Shown: one piece after another, positions 13,910-25,244 of the stretch
How the letters are laid out: every line of letters starts with the position of its first letter
Position numbering within the stretch: position 1 is the stretch's first letter
From: Xanthomonas sontii
GTDB taxonomy: Bacteria > Pseudomonadota > Gammaproteobacteria > Xanthomonadales > Xanthomonadaceae
Reading direction: 5' to 3'
Assembly (NCBI RefSeq): GCF_040529055.1
Contig: NZ_CP132342.1
Coordinates: 2,912,001 to 2,976,000, forward strand
DNA: 64,000 nt
The notes under the pieces: generated by a model
What the model saw: the letters and a program-made list of their open reading frames with translations, nothing else
Database searches by the model: none
What the model was told of the DNA's origin: nothing
Translations under genes and position numbers: made by a program

Positions 13910-14806
13910 TCACCAGCCCAGGGCGCGCAGTTCGCTGCAGGGCCGGGCGCGCTCCCAGACCCGGTCGAAGGTGGCGCGCAACTGGCGCGCGCGGCCGCCA
14001 CCGAGCAGGTCGGTCTCGCCGTCGTAACGGTGACCGAGTCCACGGAAGTAGTAGCCGCCGCCGTCGTTGACCAGGTAGGCGGTGGCGTCGCTGCGGTCCA
14101 CCGGATCGCTGACTTCGCGGAACTGGAACACGCTGGGCAGGCGCTGTGCCAGCGCCAGCAAGGGGGCGCCGACGCGCTGCGGCGCGGCCGCGTCGTGCAG
14201 CAAAACACGCACCTGCTTGGCATGCGCGGCGACCGCGAAGCGCCGCAGTTGCTCCACCACGCGGGCATCGTCGAGCAGGCCGGGATCCAGCATGCGGCTG
14301 TGGATCAGCACCTGGCGGCGGGCCTGCGCCAGCACCGCGATGCTGGCGGCGATCGCCATCGCCGCGTCCTCCACCGCCACCGCGCCGTCGAAGCGGCGGC
14401 GCAGCGGCACGGCCTCCGCGGTGGCGGCCACGCCGCCCGGGGGCGGCAGGAAGCCGTGGCGGGCACAGAACGCCAGTGCCGCGGCCGGCGCCTGCAGTTC
14501 CAACTGCGGCCAGTGCCGGCGCTGCGCTGTCTCGATCAGGCCGCGCAGCAGCGCGCTGCCGACGCCGCGTCCCCGCCAGTCCGGCAGCACCGCCAGCGCG
14601 GCGATCCGCCGGTCCGCGCCGAGCCGGGCCGCGCCCACCGCCTGGCCGTCGTCGCTGCGCGCGACCAGATGGTCGCCCAGCGCGTCCAGCGCGGCGGCGG
14701 CGTCGGCCAGGTCCACGGCGGTGCCGGCCGCGGCACGCAGCGCGCGCAGTTCGGCGCCGTCGCGGACGGGGTCGAGCGCAGCGATGCGGAAACCGGGGCC
14801 GGGCAT
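13910..14806 (-). CDS. GNAT-family N-acetyltransferase with extra C-terminal domain
   Basis: A 298-residue protein. Residues ~5-140 form a GNAT fold with the acetyl-CoA motif VLPDWRGRGVGSALLRGLIE and the late motif ALAFCARHGFLP. From about residue 145 a second domain follows (VLAQARRQVLIHSRMLDPGL, then VRVLLHDAAAPQ and HRYDGETDLLGGGRARQL). It resembles the PLD-like domain (DUF7931) fused to GNATs in gamma-proteobacteria, but no HKD catalytic motif is obvious. The gene starts 7 bases after roxA, so they share a transcript. The acetyl acceptor is unknown; the link to a ribosome-modifying oxygenase suggests, without proving, a ribosome-related target. Confidence 0.85.
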   Translation of the reverse strand: MPGPGFRIAALDPVRDGAELRALRAAAGTAVDLADAAAALDALGDHLVARSDDGQAVGAARLGADRRIAALAVLPDWRGRGVGSALLRGLIETAQRRHWPQLELQAPAAALAFCARHGFLPPPGGVAATAEAVPLRRRFDGAVAVEDAAMAIAASIAVLAQARRQVLIHSRMLDPGLLDDARVVEQLRRFAVAAHAKQVRVLLHDAAAPQRVGAPLLALAQRLPSVFQFREVSDPVDRSDATAYLVNDGGGYYFRGLGHRYDGETDLLGGGRARQLRATFDRVWERARPCSELRALGW

Positions 14807-14813
14807 GGTCGGA

Positions 14814-16055
14814 TCAGGCCGCGTCGGCGTCCTCGTCGGTGGCGTCCTCGGCCTCCAGCGGCTGGTAGAAGCCGCCTTCGATCAGCTCCAGCAGGGTCTG
14901 CCTGCCGGCCGCCGACAGCGCGGCGTAGTCGGTGCCGTCGATGTGTTCGGCCGCGGCCAGGCGCTTGGCGTCCTTGACCGGCAGCGCGAACTCCTGGCCG
15001 CTGCAGAACAGCATGGCGCCGCGGCTGGCACGCCGCCACGCCGGCCGCGCCCACGGGTGCCGCTGCAGGACCAGGCCTTGTTCCAGCGCGGCGGCGATCT
15101 CTTCCGCCGGCGGCAGGCCGGCCGGCGGCAGGATCTCGCCAGCGGCACGGTAGGTGGTGATGAAGCGGCCGAACCAGGCGCCCAGCTTGTCCGGGTCGTT
15201 CATGCGCAGGGCGTTCAGCGCCTCGACCACGCGACCCATCGCCGCCGCGTCGATCTCGTACGGATCGGCCGGCGCCTGCAGGTCTTCGTCGTGGTAGCGC
15301 AATGCCTCGTCGGCGCCGTCGATCAGGGTGTCCAGGTAATCGGCGATCAGCTCGGCCGAGGACGGTGCGCGCATGCCCACCGAGAAGGTCAGGCAGGCGT
15401 CTTCGGCGACGCCGTGATGCGGCACCAGCGGCGGCAGGTACAGCATGTCGCCCGGTCCCAGCACCCAGTCGTGGGTCGGGTCGAACTGGCGCAGCAGTTT
15501 CAGCTCCACGTCGTCGCGGAAGTCGGTCGGCGGCGCCGGGCGGCCCAGTGCGACGCTGGCGTCGATCTGCCAGCGGCGATGGCCGTGGGCCTGCAGCAGG
15601 AACACGTCGTAGTGGTCCACGTGCGCGCCGACCGAGCCGCCGCGCGCGGCGAAGCTGACCATCACGTCGTCCACCCGCCAGCGCGGCAGGAAGCGGAACT
15701 GCTCGAGCAGAGCGCGGATGTCCGGGTCCCACTTGTCCACGTCCTGCACCAGCAGGGTCCAGTCGTGGTCGGGCATGCCCGGGAATTCGTGCTCCTGGAA
15801 CGGGCCGCTGCGCACCCGCCAGCGGTCGTTGGCGCGGTCGTGCTCGATCAGCCGCGACAGCGCCGCTTCCTCGCAGGCCAGGCCGGCCAGGTCGCCGGGC
15901 TCGATCGGTGAGACGAAGTTGGGGAAGGCGTTGCGGATCAGCAACGGGCGCTTGTGCCAGTAGTCGCGCAGGAAGGTCGCCGCGGGCATGCCCAGCGGTT
16001 GCCCGGGGCGGGCGTGGAGTTCGAAGGCGGGAGGGGCGGTCTTGCGGGCAGCCAT
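14814..16055 (-). CDS. roxA: ribosomal protein uL16 3-hydroxylase (JmjC/cupin oxygenase)
   Basis: A 413-residue 2-oxoglutarate/Fe(II) oxygenase of the RoxA/YcfD family, which hydroxylates an arginine of ribosomal protein L16. The cupin iron ligands are visible in VGAHVDHYDVFLLQ (His-x-Asp) and in the distal His of PPLVPHHGVAED. Family-specific segments are LRDYWHKRPLLIRNAFP, FPGMPDHDWTLLVQDVDKW and the C-terminal winged-helix region (FCSGQEFALPVKDAKRLAAA). ATG 16055 (MAARKTAPP) is chosen because conservation starts there; the frame stays open upstream. The next gene follows after 7 bases. Confidence 0.93.
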   Translation of the reverse strand: MAARKTAPPAFELHARPGQPLGMPAATFLRDYWHKRPLLIRNAFPNFVSPIEPGDLAGLACEEAALSRLIEHDRANDRWRVRSGPFQEHEFPGMPDHDWTLLVQDVDKWDPDIRALLEQFRFLPRWRVDDVMVSFAARGGSVGAHVDHYDVFLLQAHGHRRWQIDASVALGRPAPPTDFRDDVELKLLRQFDPTHDWVLGPGDMLYLPPLVPHHGVAEDACLTFSVGMRAPSSAELIADYLDTLIDGADEALRYHDEDLQAPADPYEIDAAAMGRVVEALNALRMNDPDKLGAWFGRFITTYRAAGEILPPAGLPPAEEIAAALEQGLVLQRHPWARPAWRRASRGAMLFCSGQEFALPVKDAKRLAAAEHIDGTDYAALSAAGRQTLLELIEGGFYQPLEAEDATDEDADAA

Positions 16056-16338
16056 GTGCGGTGGGTCCTTGCGACGCGGAAGGTAAAGGGCAGGCGCAGC
16101 GGCGCCGGCGGACCCGGCCATTGTCCGCCGGTTTGGCCCGTGGGGCCATCGCGCTGGCCTTCGTGTGCGCCGCTGTGCGCGGATGGACGGCCGCGCGGAT
16201 GCCCTGGCGGTGTGTCGCGACCGCGCAACGTGGGTGACCCCGTGCGCGCAGGCCAGGGGCGGCGCCAGGCGCATCCGGACTGGGCGATGACGGCGACGCC
16301 GGGTAGGTCAGGGCAGTGGGGGCGCAGCGCCGCTCGCG

Positions 16339-16941
16339 CTATTGGACCAGGATGCGGTTGTCGCGGCCGCTGTCGTCGACCTGGGCGCTGCCGCTGCGCT
16401 GGACGATGGCATTGCCGTTGCCCTGCAGAGCGATGGTGTCGATCTCGCTGGCCTGCAACTGGTTCTGGTCGCCGGACACGTCCAGTGTCGCGATGCGCGC
16501 CATTTGCAGCCGGCCATGGCGGCCGAACAAGGCGACCTGCCCGGCATCGCCGCGCATCGCGATCTGGGCGTTGTCGCCGAGCACGCGCAGGGTGTCGGCC
16601 CGCTCGATCTGCAGGTTGCCGTTGCGGCCGAACAGACTGACGGTGGCGCAATGCCCGTGCAGCACCAGGGTGGCGTCGCGGCCGACGATGTTCAGGTCGC
16701 GACCGTCGCAATCGATGTCGCCGCTGGCCGAGGCGGCCATGCGGATCGGCGCCTCGGCGTCGCGCTCGTCGCCATCGGCGATGTCGCCGGCCGACGGCGC
16801 CGCCGCGATCGGCGGCGCGGCCGGCATGACCACGGTGCGTGGGGCGGCGGTGTGCGCGCCATCGCCGGCCGGCGGGCGTGGCGCCTGCGCGCAGCCGGCC
16901 AGGATCAGCAGCGGCAACACAAACAACGGGGTGGGTCTCAT
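16339..16941 (-). CDS. DUF3060 lipoprotein
   Basis: A 200-residue predicted lipoprotein. Its signal peptide MRPTPLFVLPLLILAGC carries a lipobox, LAGC. After an Ala/Pro-rich linker, residues ~100-200 form a run of short beta-strand repeats built around GDIDCDGRDLNIVGRD, NGNLQIERA and GNGNAIVQRSGSAQV, as in DUF3060 proteins. The function is unknown. It stands alone, 160 bases downstream of purB. The ~280 bases between it and the roxA start hold no gene that I can see. Confidence 0.8.
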   Translation of the reverse strand: MRPTPLFVLPLLILAGCAQAPRPPAGDGAHTAAPRTVVMPAAPPIAAAPSAGDIADGDERDAEAPIRMAASASGDIDCDGRDLNIVGRDATLVLHGHCATVSLFGRNGNLQIERADTLRVLGDNAQIAMRGDAGQVALFGRHGRLQMARIATLDVSGDQNQLQASEIDTIALQGNGNAIVQRSGSAQVDDSGRDNRILVQ

Positions 16942-17002
16942 CGCGGGACTCTGCTGTGAGCCACCAGCATGCCCCCGGCCGATTAACCCAGGATGGACGG
17001 GA

Positions 17003-18504
<1,502 letters not shown>

Positions 18505-19824
18505 CTACGTCGGCGCGGCCTCGGCCGGCGCCAGGCGTACCGTCACCGCCTGGATGCGGTGCCCGGCCATGCGCTTGACCGTGAACAGGTGGCCGTCGAT
18601 CTCCAACTGCTCGCCTTCCTCGGGCAGCCGCTGCAACTGGTGCACGATCAGCCCGCCGACCGAGTTGAGGTGCTCCGGTGCGCGCAGGTCGCGGCCGAGC
18701 AGGCGTTCGAGGCGGAAGATCGAGGTCGAGCCGGCCACCAGCACACTGCCGTCGGCGCCGCGGGTCGGCGCGTCCTTGACCACGTGCGGGTGCTCGTCCT
18801 CGATGTCGCCGACCACCACTTCCAGCAGGTCTTCCAGGGTGAAGTAGCCGAGGATGCGGCCGTGCTCGTCCACGCACAGCGCCATGTGCGTGGTACCGGT
18901 GCGGAAGCGCTCCAGCACCAGCGGCACCGGCGTTTCCAGTGCGATCAGATTGGCCGGGCGCAGCAGCGGGCGCAGGTCGTCGCTGCGGCGGCCGCGGGCG
19001 ATCTCCACCAGCAGGTCCTTCATGTGCAGGATGCCCAGCACCTGCTCGCCGTCGCGGTCGAACCACGGATAGCGGCTGTAGCGGCTGTCGGCGAACTCGG
19101 CCATCACCGCGTCCAGCGCCATGCCCTCGCGGAACCCGCGCAGATGGTCGCGCGCGCGCATCAGGTCGCCGGCCACCAGTTCCGGCAACTCCAAGGCATG
19201 GCTCATCAGGGTCAGCTCGTGATCCGGCGCGCCGCCGGCGGGTTGCTGGCGGCCGACGATCAGCTTCAGCTCCTCGCGCGAATAGCGATGCGAGGTGTGC
19301 TCCACATCGCCCCAGCCCGCGGCCTTCAGCAGCGCGTTGGCGCTGGTGTTGAGCAGCCAGATCGCCGGATACATCGCCCAGTAGAACAGGTACAGCGGTG
19401 CGGCGGTCCACAGCGACATGCGCTCCGGGCGGCGGATCGCCATCGACTTCGGGGCCAGTTCGCCCAGCACGATGTGCAGGAACGAGATGACGCTGAAGGC
19501 GATGACGAAGGCGCTCAGGCGCGCCGCCTCTTCGCTCAGCCCCAGCAGGTCGAACAGCGGCTGCAGCAAGTGCGCGAAGGCCGGCTCGCCGACCCAGCCC
19601 AGGCCCAGCGAGGACAGGGTGATGCCGAGCTGGCAGGCCGACAGGTAGGCGTCGAGGTGGCCGTGCACGTTGAGCAGCAGGCGGCCGCGCCAGCCGTGGT
19701 GCTCGGCCAGGCCCACGGCCTGCGTGTGGCGCAACTTGACCAGGGCGAACTCGGCGGCGACGAAGAAGCCGTTGAGCAGCACCAGCAGCATCGCCAGTGC
19801 CAGCAGCAGGAGGTTGCCGATCAT
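18505..19824 (-). CDS. CNNM/CorC-type hemolysin family membrane protein (DUF21-CBS-CBS-CorC_HlyC)
   Basis: A 439-residue inner-membrane protein. The N-terminal DUF21 domain (1-190) has hydrophobic segments at the start (MIGNLLLLALAMLLVLLNGF) and near 60-85, 100-125 and 140-160, plus the conserved LGELAPKSMAIRRPE. Two CBS domains follow (about 220-340; the second includes VDEHGRILGYFTLEDLLE), then a C-terminal CorC_HlyC domain. The family is associated with magnesium or other cation homeostasis. The older 'hemolysin' name is not functional evidence. No secreted or toxin feature is visible. Confidence 0.88.
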   Translation of the reverse strand: MIGNLLLLALAMLLVLLNGFFVAAEFALVKLRHTQAVGLAEHHGWRGRLLLNVHGHLDAYLSACQLGITLSSLGLGWVGEPAFAHLLQPLFDLLGLSEEAARLSAFVIAFSVISFLHIVLGELAPKSMAIRRPERMSLWTAAPLYLFYWAMYPAIWLLNTSANALLKAAGWGDVEHTSHRYSREELKLIVGRQQPAGGAPDHELTLMSHALELPELVAGDLMRARDHLRGFREGMALDAVMAEFADSRYSRYPWFDRDGEQVLGILHMKDLLVEIARGRRSDDLRPLLRPANLIALETPVPLVLERFRTGTTHMALCVDEHGRILGYFTLEDLLEVVVGDIEDEHPHVVKDAPTRGADGSVLVAGSTSIFRLERLLGRDLRAPEHLNSVGGLIVHQLQRLPEEGEQLEIDGHLFTVKRMAGHRIQAVTVRLAPAEAAPT

Positions 19825-20222
19825 GTGCGTTCCCCGGCGCGCGCGGCTGGCGCGTCATGGCGCCGGGCGGGAGGGGTGGAAACGGCGGGGTGCGTGGTCC
19901 GGCGCAGCGTGCGCCGGCATCTACAGTCTGAATCGTCGCCCATGGCGGCGTGAGATTTCCATCGGTGATACGTCGCCGCAGTCTAGCCGATGCACTGCGT
20001 CGCCGCCGCAGGCGCGCGCCATCTCGCGCAGTCCGTCACAGGCAAAGCGTCGCCAACGAATACCGTGGAAGGACGCGCAACCGCTGTTGCGAATCCCCAA
20101 TCCCGACTCCCCGGCCTTTCAGCAGCCGAATGGCTGATCATCCCCGCACTCAACCATCACGCCGCGACGATCTTTTCGTTTGCTAGACTTTCTGTAACCG
20201 TTTTCAATCTCGATATTCCCCC
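19825..20222. other. 398-base gap without a recognisable gene
   Basis: The divergent region between the CNNM gene and the YiiG-like lipoprotein contains a degenerate GGGAAT-family arm and an AGCAGCC-GAAT-GGCTG hairpin (about 20092-20147). An AT-richer stretch lies just before the lipoprotein start (20170-20222) and probably holds its promoter. I see no coding potential. Confidence 0.6.
20092..20147. repeat. composite repeat: GGGAAT arm plus AGCAGCC-GAAT-GGCTG hairpin
   Basis: The unit CCCCAATCCCGACTCCCC is followed by TTTCAGCAGCCGAATGGCTG and ATCATCC. An almost identical composite occurs at 48060-48117. Confidence 0.7.
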
Positions 20223-21227
20223 ATGAAATCTTCCTTGCGTCTGGCGGCGCTGGCAGCCGCTGTGTCCGTTTTTCTCACCGCCTGCGGTGGCAAGCCTGCG
20301 GCGACACCGGCCGGTTCCGATGCCAGTGCCGATGCCAACCATGCATCCGCCGATGTCGGCGCCAGCGACGCGGACCAGGCGCTGACCGGCAAACTCAACG
20401 CCTACATCGAATGCTTCAACAAGGTCGATGGACGCATCCACGAAGGCGCGCAGCAGTACGTGCGCTGGATGGCCGATCCCAAGGCCGGCCCCACCGGCAA
20501 GGAAACCAGCGTGTACGGGCCCGCCCCGATCGACGAGTACGCGATGAAGCTGTGCGATGCGCCGATGACCCAGGCGATCGCGGCCAAGCCGTCGCTGCCG
20601 GCGCTGGATGCCGCGGCGAAGCGCTATCTGGCCGCCTTGAAGACGCTGCAGCCGCTGGCCAACCAGGCGCGCGACTACTACGACCGCGAGGACTACCAGG
20701 ACGACCAGTTCGCCAAGGGCAAGCAACTGCATGCGCCGCTGATGGCCGCGCTGTCCGAATTCCACGAGGCCAGCGAGGCCTTCAGCCACGAACTGGAGGC
20801 GCAGAACGACGCCGCACAGCGCGAACAGCTGAAGGCGATGGAAAAGGCCGAGGGCCGCACCCGCGACTTTTATCGGTTGTCGATGATGCTCGAGGCCAAG
20901 GACATCGTCGGCCTGATGCAGGACGACGACTTCGACACCGCCAAGGCCACGGCATTGGTGGCCGGCTTCAACAGCCTGTCCGACGAGGCGCACGCCAAGG
21001 TCGCCAACCAGGAGCCGGGCAAGTCCGACTGGAGCGATTTCGAGACCGCGGCGGAGAACTTCCGCAAGGAATCCAAGGCGCGCATCAAGCGGGTGGCGGA
21101 GAAGATTCCGTACAGCGCATTCGAGCAGCGCTCGCTGGACAATCCGATCGTCGCGCCGGAAGGCTCGCCGGCACGCCTGATGAAGAGCTACAACGACCTG
21201 GTGTTCCAGAGCAATCGCCAGCAGTAA
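20223..21227 (+). CDS. YiiG-like DUF3829 lipoprotein
   Basis: A 334-residue predicted lipoprotein with the signal peptide MKSSLRLAALAAAVSVFLTAC (lipobox LTAC, Cys21) and then a Ser/Ala/Asp-rich linker. The mature part is mostly helical and charged, containing LTGKLNAYIECFNKVDGRIHEG near the start and ARDYYDREDYQDDQFAKGK in the middle, as in YiiG/DUF3829 proteins. Its function is unknown. It is a single gene on the plus strand between the CNNM gene and fumC, and no clear Shine-Dalgarno precedes the ATG. Confidence 0.85.
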   Translation: MKSSLRLAALAAAVSVFLTACGGKPAATPAGSDASADANHASADVGASDADQALTGKLNAYIECFNKVDGRIHEGAQQYVRWMADPKAGPTGKETSVYGPAPIDEYAMKLCDAPMTQAIAAKPSLPALDAAAKRYLAALKTLQPLANQARDYYDREDYQDDQFAKGKQLHAPLMAALSEFHEASEAFSHELEAQNDAAQREQLKAMEKAEGRTRDFYRLSMMLEAKDIVGLMQDDDFDTAKATALVAGFNSLSDEAHAKVANQEPGKSDWSDFETAAENFRKESKARIKRVAEKIPYSAFEQRSLDNPIVAPEGSPARLMKSYNDLVFQSNRQQ

Positions 21228-21546
21228 GCGTCCTGGCCGGCGGCGCAATGCCGCCGGTCTGCCGCGGCGGTCGCCACGGCAGCCCGCGTGCTGCCGCGTC
21301 TTGTCGGCGCTACGGCCGGTCATTGCGTACCGTCGACGGTCACCGCGTTGGCTGCCTGCATCCGCCGATCACCGCGCGCGCCTGGCACGCCTCCAGACAT
21401 TCCTAACATCCGCCGGCGCACACTGCTGACGCCGGGCGCTGCGCCACGGATAATGCGCGCGCCAGCCGCAGTCCCGCCAGCCTGCCTCCCCGGACGTCCG
21501 ACGACGGCGCCGATGGATTCCCTTTTGCAGATGCGGAGATTGTGCG
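21228..21546. other. 319-base gap upstream of fumC
   Basis: GC-rich sequence with no coding signal. GGAG near 21535 serves as the fumC ribosome binding site. No convincing promoter hexamers or terminator were identified. Confidence 0.5.
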
Positions 21547-22980
<1,434 letters not shown>

Positions 22981-23072
22981 GTCGTGACGGAGCGCATGCT
23001 GGCGGTTGAACCTGACAGCCGTCGGGACGAAGTCCCTCCCACACTGCGCCCAGACACCTTATCGCAAGCTGC

Positions 23073-23137
23073 GTAGGAGCAGCTTCAGCCGCGACGGGCC
23101 TTCCCGGTAAAGCCCATCGCGGCTGAAGCCGCTCCTA
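23073..23137. repeat. GTAG-type REP doublet after fumC
   Basis: GTAGGAGCAGCTTCAGCCGC faces TCGCGGCTGAAGCCGCTCCT in inverted orientation. Just upstream (23021-23041) lies another recurrent hairpin, GTCGGGACGAAGTCCCTCCC, which recurs at 47885-47908. Confidence 0.8.
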
Positions 23138-23196
23138 AAGGAAGGAGCGAACTCTTACTGAAGGCTCTCATGCCGGCGCACGCGCGCCGGCACGTC

Positions 23197-23637
23197 TCAG
23201 CGGCGTTCGGCCTGCAGGTTGCCGAAACTGTCGCGATACGGCTGCAACGAGGGAATGTCGCGCAGCACGGCCGCCTGCGCTTCGGTGATCTCCGGGGTCG
23301 GCGCGAAGCCCACCGAGCGCATGTTCGGGTCCGGCGCCGCGGTCTCCAGGGTGCGCTGGCGCTGCATCTGCAGGTGCATGAACAACTGCTGCAGTTCGGT
23401 GCGCTGCGCGGCGGGCAGCGGCAGTTCGATGTCGTCGATGCGCAGGCTGCCGTCGGGCCCGATGGTGGCATTGGCGGCCGGGGCGCGGCGCAGCATCACG
23501 TTCATGCTGTCCACCGCCACCCGCGGCTTGCTGCGCTCGGCGCGCGAGGAGGTGGTCTCGCCGCCGCGTCCGCCGCAGGCGGCGAGCAGCAGGCATAACG
23601 ACAGCAGCGAGAACCAGGCGAACAGCGTCTTCTTCAT
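23197..23637 (-). CDS. small predicted lipoprotein, function unknown
   Basis: A 146-residue protein starting MKKTLFAWFSLLSLCLLLAAC, a clear lipoprotein signal peptide (lipobox LAAC, Cys21), then Gly/Ser/Arg-rich sequence. The mature part has the segment ATIGPDGSLRIDDIELPL, resembling a small beta element, followed by a helical stretch QRTELQQLFMHLQMQRQRTLE. I do not recognise a characterised family. It is convergent with fumC, from which it is separated by REP sequence. Confidence 0.75.
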   Translation of the reverse strand: MKKTLFAWFSLLSLCLLLAACGGRGGETTSSRAERSKPRVAVDSMNVMLRRAPAANATIGPDGSLRIDDIELPLPAAQRTELQQLFMHLQMQRQRTLETAAPDPNMRSVGFAPTPEITEAQAAVLRDIPSLQPYRDSFGNLQAERR

Positions 23638-23716
23638 GGAGGCGATGCAGTGGGGGAGTGCGGGCATTCTAGAACGTGCGGCGGCTGCGGTCGTGGCGAG
23701 GCGCGCTGGCCGCGCA

Positions 23717-25156
23717 TCAGCTGCGTGAGGTCGAAGCGGACTGCATGGCGCGCGCGAGCACGCTGAACATCCGTTCGTCGGTGGATTGCGCGACGTTGAA
23801 ACGCAGGAAATCGCCTGCGCTCAACGACTGGCTGAAGGCATTGCCCGGCGCCAGCACCACGCCTTCCTGCAGGCAGGCGTGCGCGATCGCCGCGGCCTCC
23901 ATGCCCGCGGGCAGCCTGCACCAAAGGAACAGGCCGGCCCGTGGAATCAGCCAGGGTCGGATGCCGAGACCCTGGAGCCGCTCTACCGTCCTGGCCATCT
24001 GCTCCGCCAGGCGCCGCCGCAAGGTCTCCAGATGCCGGCGGTAGCCGCTGTCGGTCAGGGCGATCCGCACGGCCTCGGCCGCCAGCCGGCCGCCGCCGAA
24101 GCTGGTGGCGATCTTCAGGTCGGCGAGGCTTTCGATCCAGTCGCCACGTGCGGCGATGTAGCCGCAACGCAGCGACGCCGACACCGTCTTGGAAAAGCTG
24201 CCGATCTGGATGACCCGCGCCAGACCGTCGAAGGCCGCCAGCCGCGGGGCGGGGCTGGTCTCGAAGTCGGCGAAGATGTCGTCCTCGACGATCACCAGGT
24301 CCGAGCCCTCGGCCAGGAGCAGCAGCCGGTGCGCCGTCGCCGCGGACAGGGTCGCGCCGGTGGGGTTGTGGATCCCCGAATTGGTGATGTACAGCCGCGG
24401 CGCATGCGCCCGCAGCGCCGCTTCGAAGTGCGCCACGTCCGGTCCGTTCGGCGTATAGGGCACGCCCACGACCTGCACGCGATGCGCCTTGAGCAAGGCA
24501 TGGAAATTGAAGTAGCACGGGTCGTCGACCAGCACCGTGTCGCCGGGCGAGAGCAGGAAACGGCCGATCAGGTCGATCGCATGCGTGCCCGATTCGGCGA
24601 GCAGGATCTGTTCGGGCGGCGCCTGCACGCCATTGCCCGCCAGCCGTCGCGACAGGAATTGGCGCAAGCCGGGGTGGCCCAGGGGCGTGGCGTACTCGGT
24701 CAGTTCCTGCGTGTCGGCGCGCGCCAGCGTGCGCAGTGCGCGGCGCATGCCCGCGCCGTACAGCCATTCGGGTGGCAGCCAGCCGCAGCCGGGCTTGAGC
24801 ACGCGCGCATCCGCTTCCAGCGACTGCCGCGATACCCACAGCGGATCGATCTGCCGGTCGAGCTTCGGGCCGAGTTGCGCCAGCGCCAGTGGGGCCACCG
24901 ACCCGGCCACATAGAAGCCCGACCCTGGGCGCGCCGCGATCGCGCCCTCGGCCGCCAGCCGCTCGTAGGCTTCCACCACCGTCGACACCGACACCCGCAG
25001 CGCGCGCGCCTGCGCACGCACGGAGGGCAGGCGCGCTCCCGGCAGGCTGGTGCGGTTGGCGATGCGGGCGCGGATGTCGGCCATCACCGCATCGATGCGC
25101 GTGCCGGGTGCTGCGGGTCTGTCCACTGTCGTCAGCTGTACTGGGTCTTGAGCCAT
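23717..25156 (-). CDS. MocR/GabR-type regulator (GntR HTH fused to class I aminotransferase fold)
   Basis: A 479-residue PLP-dependent transcription factor. Residues ~15-85 are a GntR winged helix (RLPSVRAQARALRVSVSTVV, then GSGFYV). A full aminotransferase domain follows with the PLP lysine in IGSFSKTVSASLRCGY, HNPTG in the substrate-cofactor region and VIVEDDIF. It is divergent from an EamA transporter with 88 bases between the starts, so the transporter is the likely target. The effector (an amino acid or vitamin B6 compound in known members) cannot be read from sequence. ATG 25156 is chosen for the MAQDPVQL start. Confidence 0.9.
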   Translation of the reverse strand: MAQDPVQLTTVDRPAAPGTRIDAVMADIRARIANRTSLPGARLPSVRAQARALRVSVSTVVEAYERLAAEGAIAARPGSGFYVAGSVAPLALAQLGPKLDRQIDPLWVSRQSLEADARVLKPGCGWLPPEWLYGAGMRRALRTLARADTQELTEYATPLGHPGLRQFLSRRLAGNGVQAPPEQILLAESGTHAIDLIGRFLLSPGDTVLVDDPCYFNFHALLKAHRVQVVGVPYTPNGPDVAHFEAALRAHAPRLYITNSGIHNPTGATLSAATAHRLLLLAEGSDLVIVEDDIFADFETSPAPRLAAFDGLARVIQIGSFSKTVSASLRCGYIAARGDWIESLADLKIATSFGGGRLAAEAVRIALTDSGYRRHLETLRRRLAEQMARTVERLQGLGIRPWLIPRAGLFLWCRLPAGMEAAAIAHACLQEGVVLAPGNAFSQSLSAGDFLRFNVAQSTDERMFSVLARAMQSASTSRS

Positions 25157-25172
25157 AACAGTACTGCGAAAC

Positions 25173-25202
25173 CGTATTGGATCGTATCTGGCCGGATTGG
25201 TC
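25173..25202. promoter_or_regulatory. three tandem 10-base repeats, candidate MocR operator
   Basis: CGTATTGGAT, CGTATCTGGC and CGGATTGGTC follow one another with exact 10-base spacing in the 88-base divergent region. Helically phased direct repeats are the kind of site bound by MocR/GabR regulators. The functional assignment is inferred. Confidence 0.5.
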
Positions 25203-25244
25203 CCGCGAGGCATCTACTCAACGGCGATGCAGAAGGAGACGCGC

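Noticed and set aside
16056..16338. A small gene between roxA and the DUF3060 lipoprotein
   Set aside because: Frames here have shadow composition, no ribosome binding site and no recognisable motif.
18505..19824. Reading the 'hemolysin' family label as a toxin
   Set aside because: The protein has DUF21, CBS and CorC domains of an inner-membrane ion-homeostasis protein and no toxin feature.
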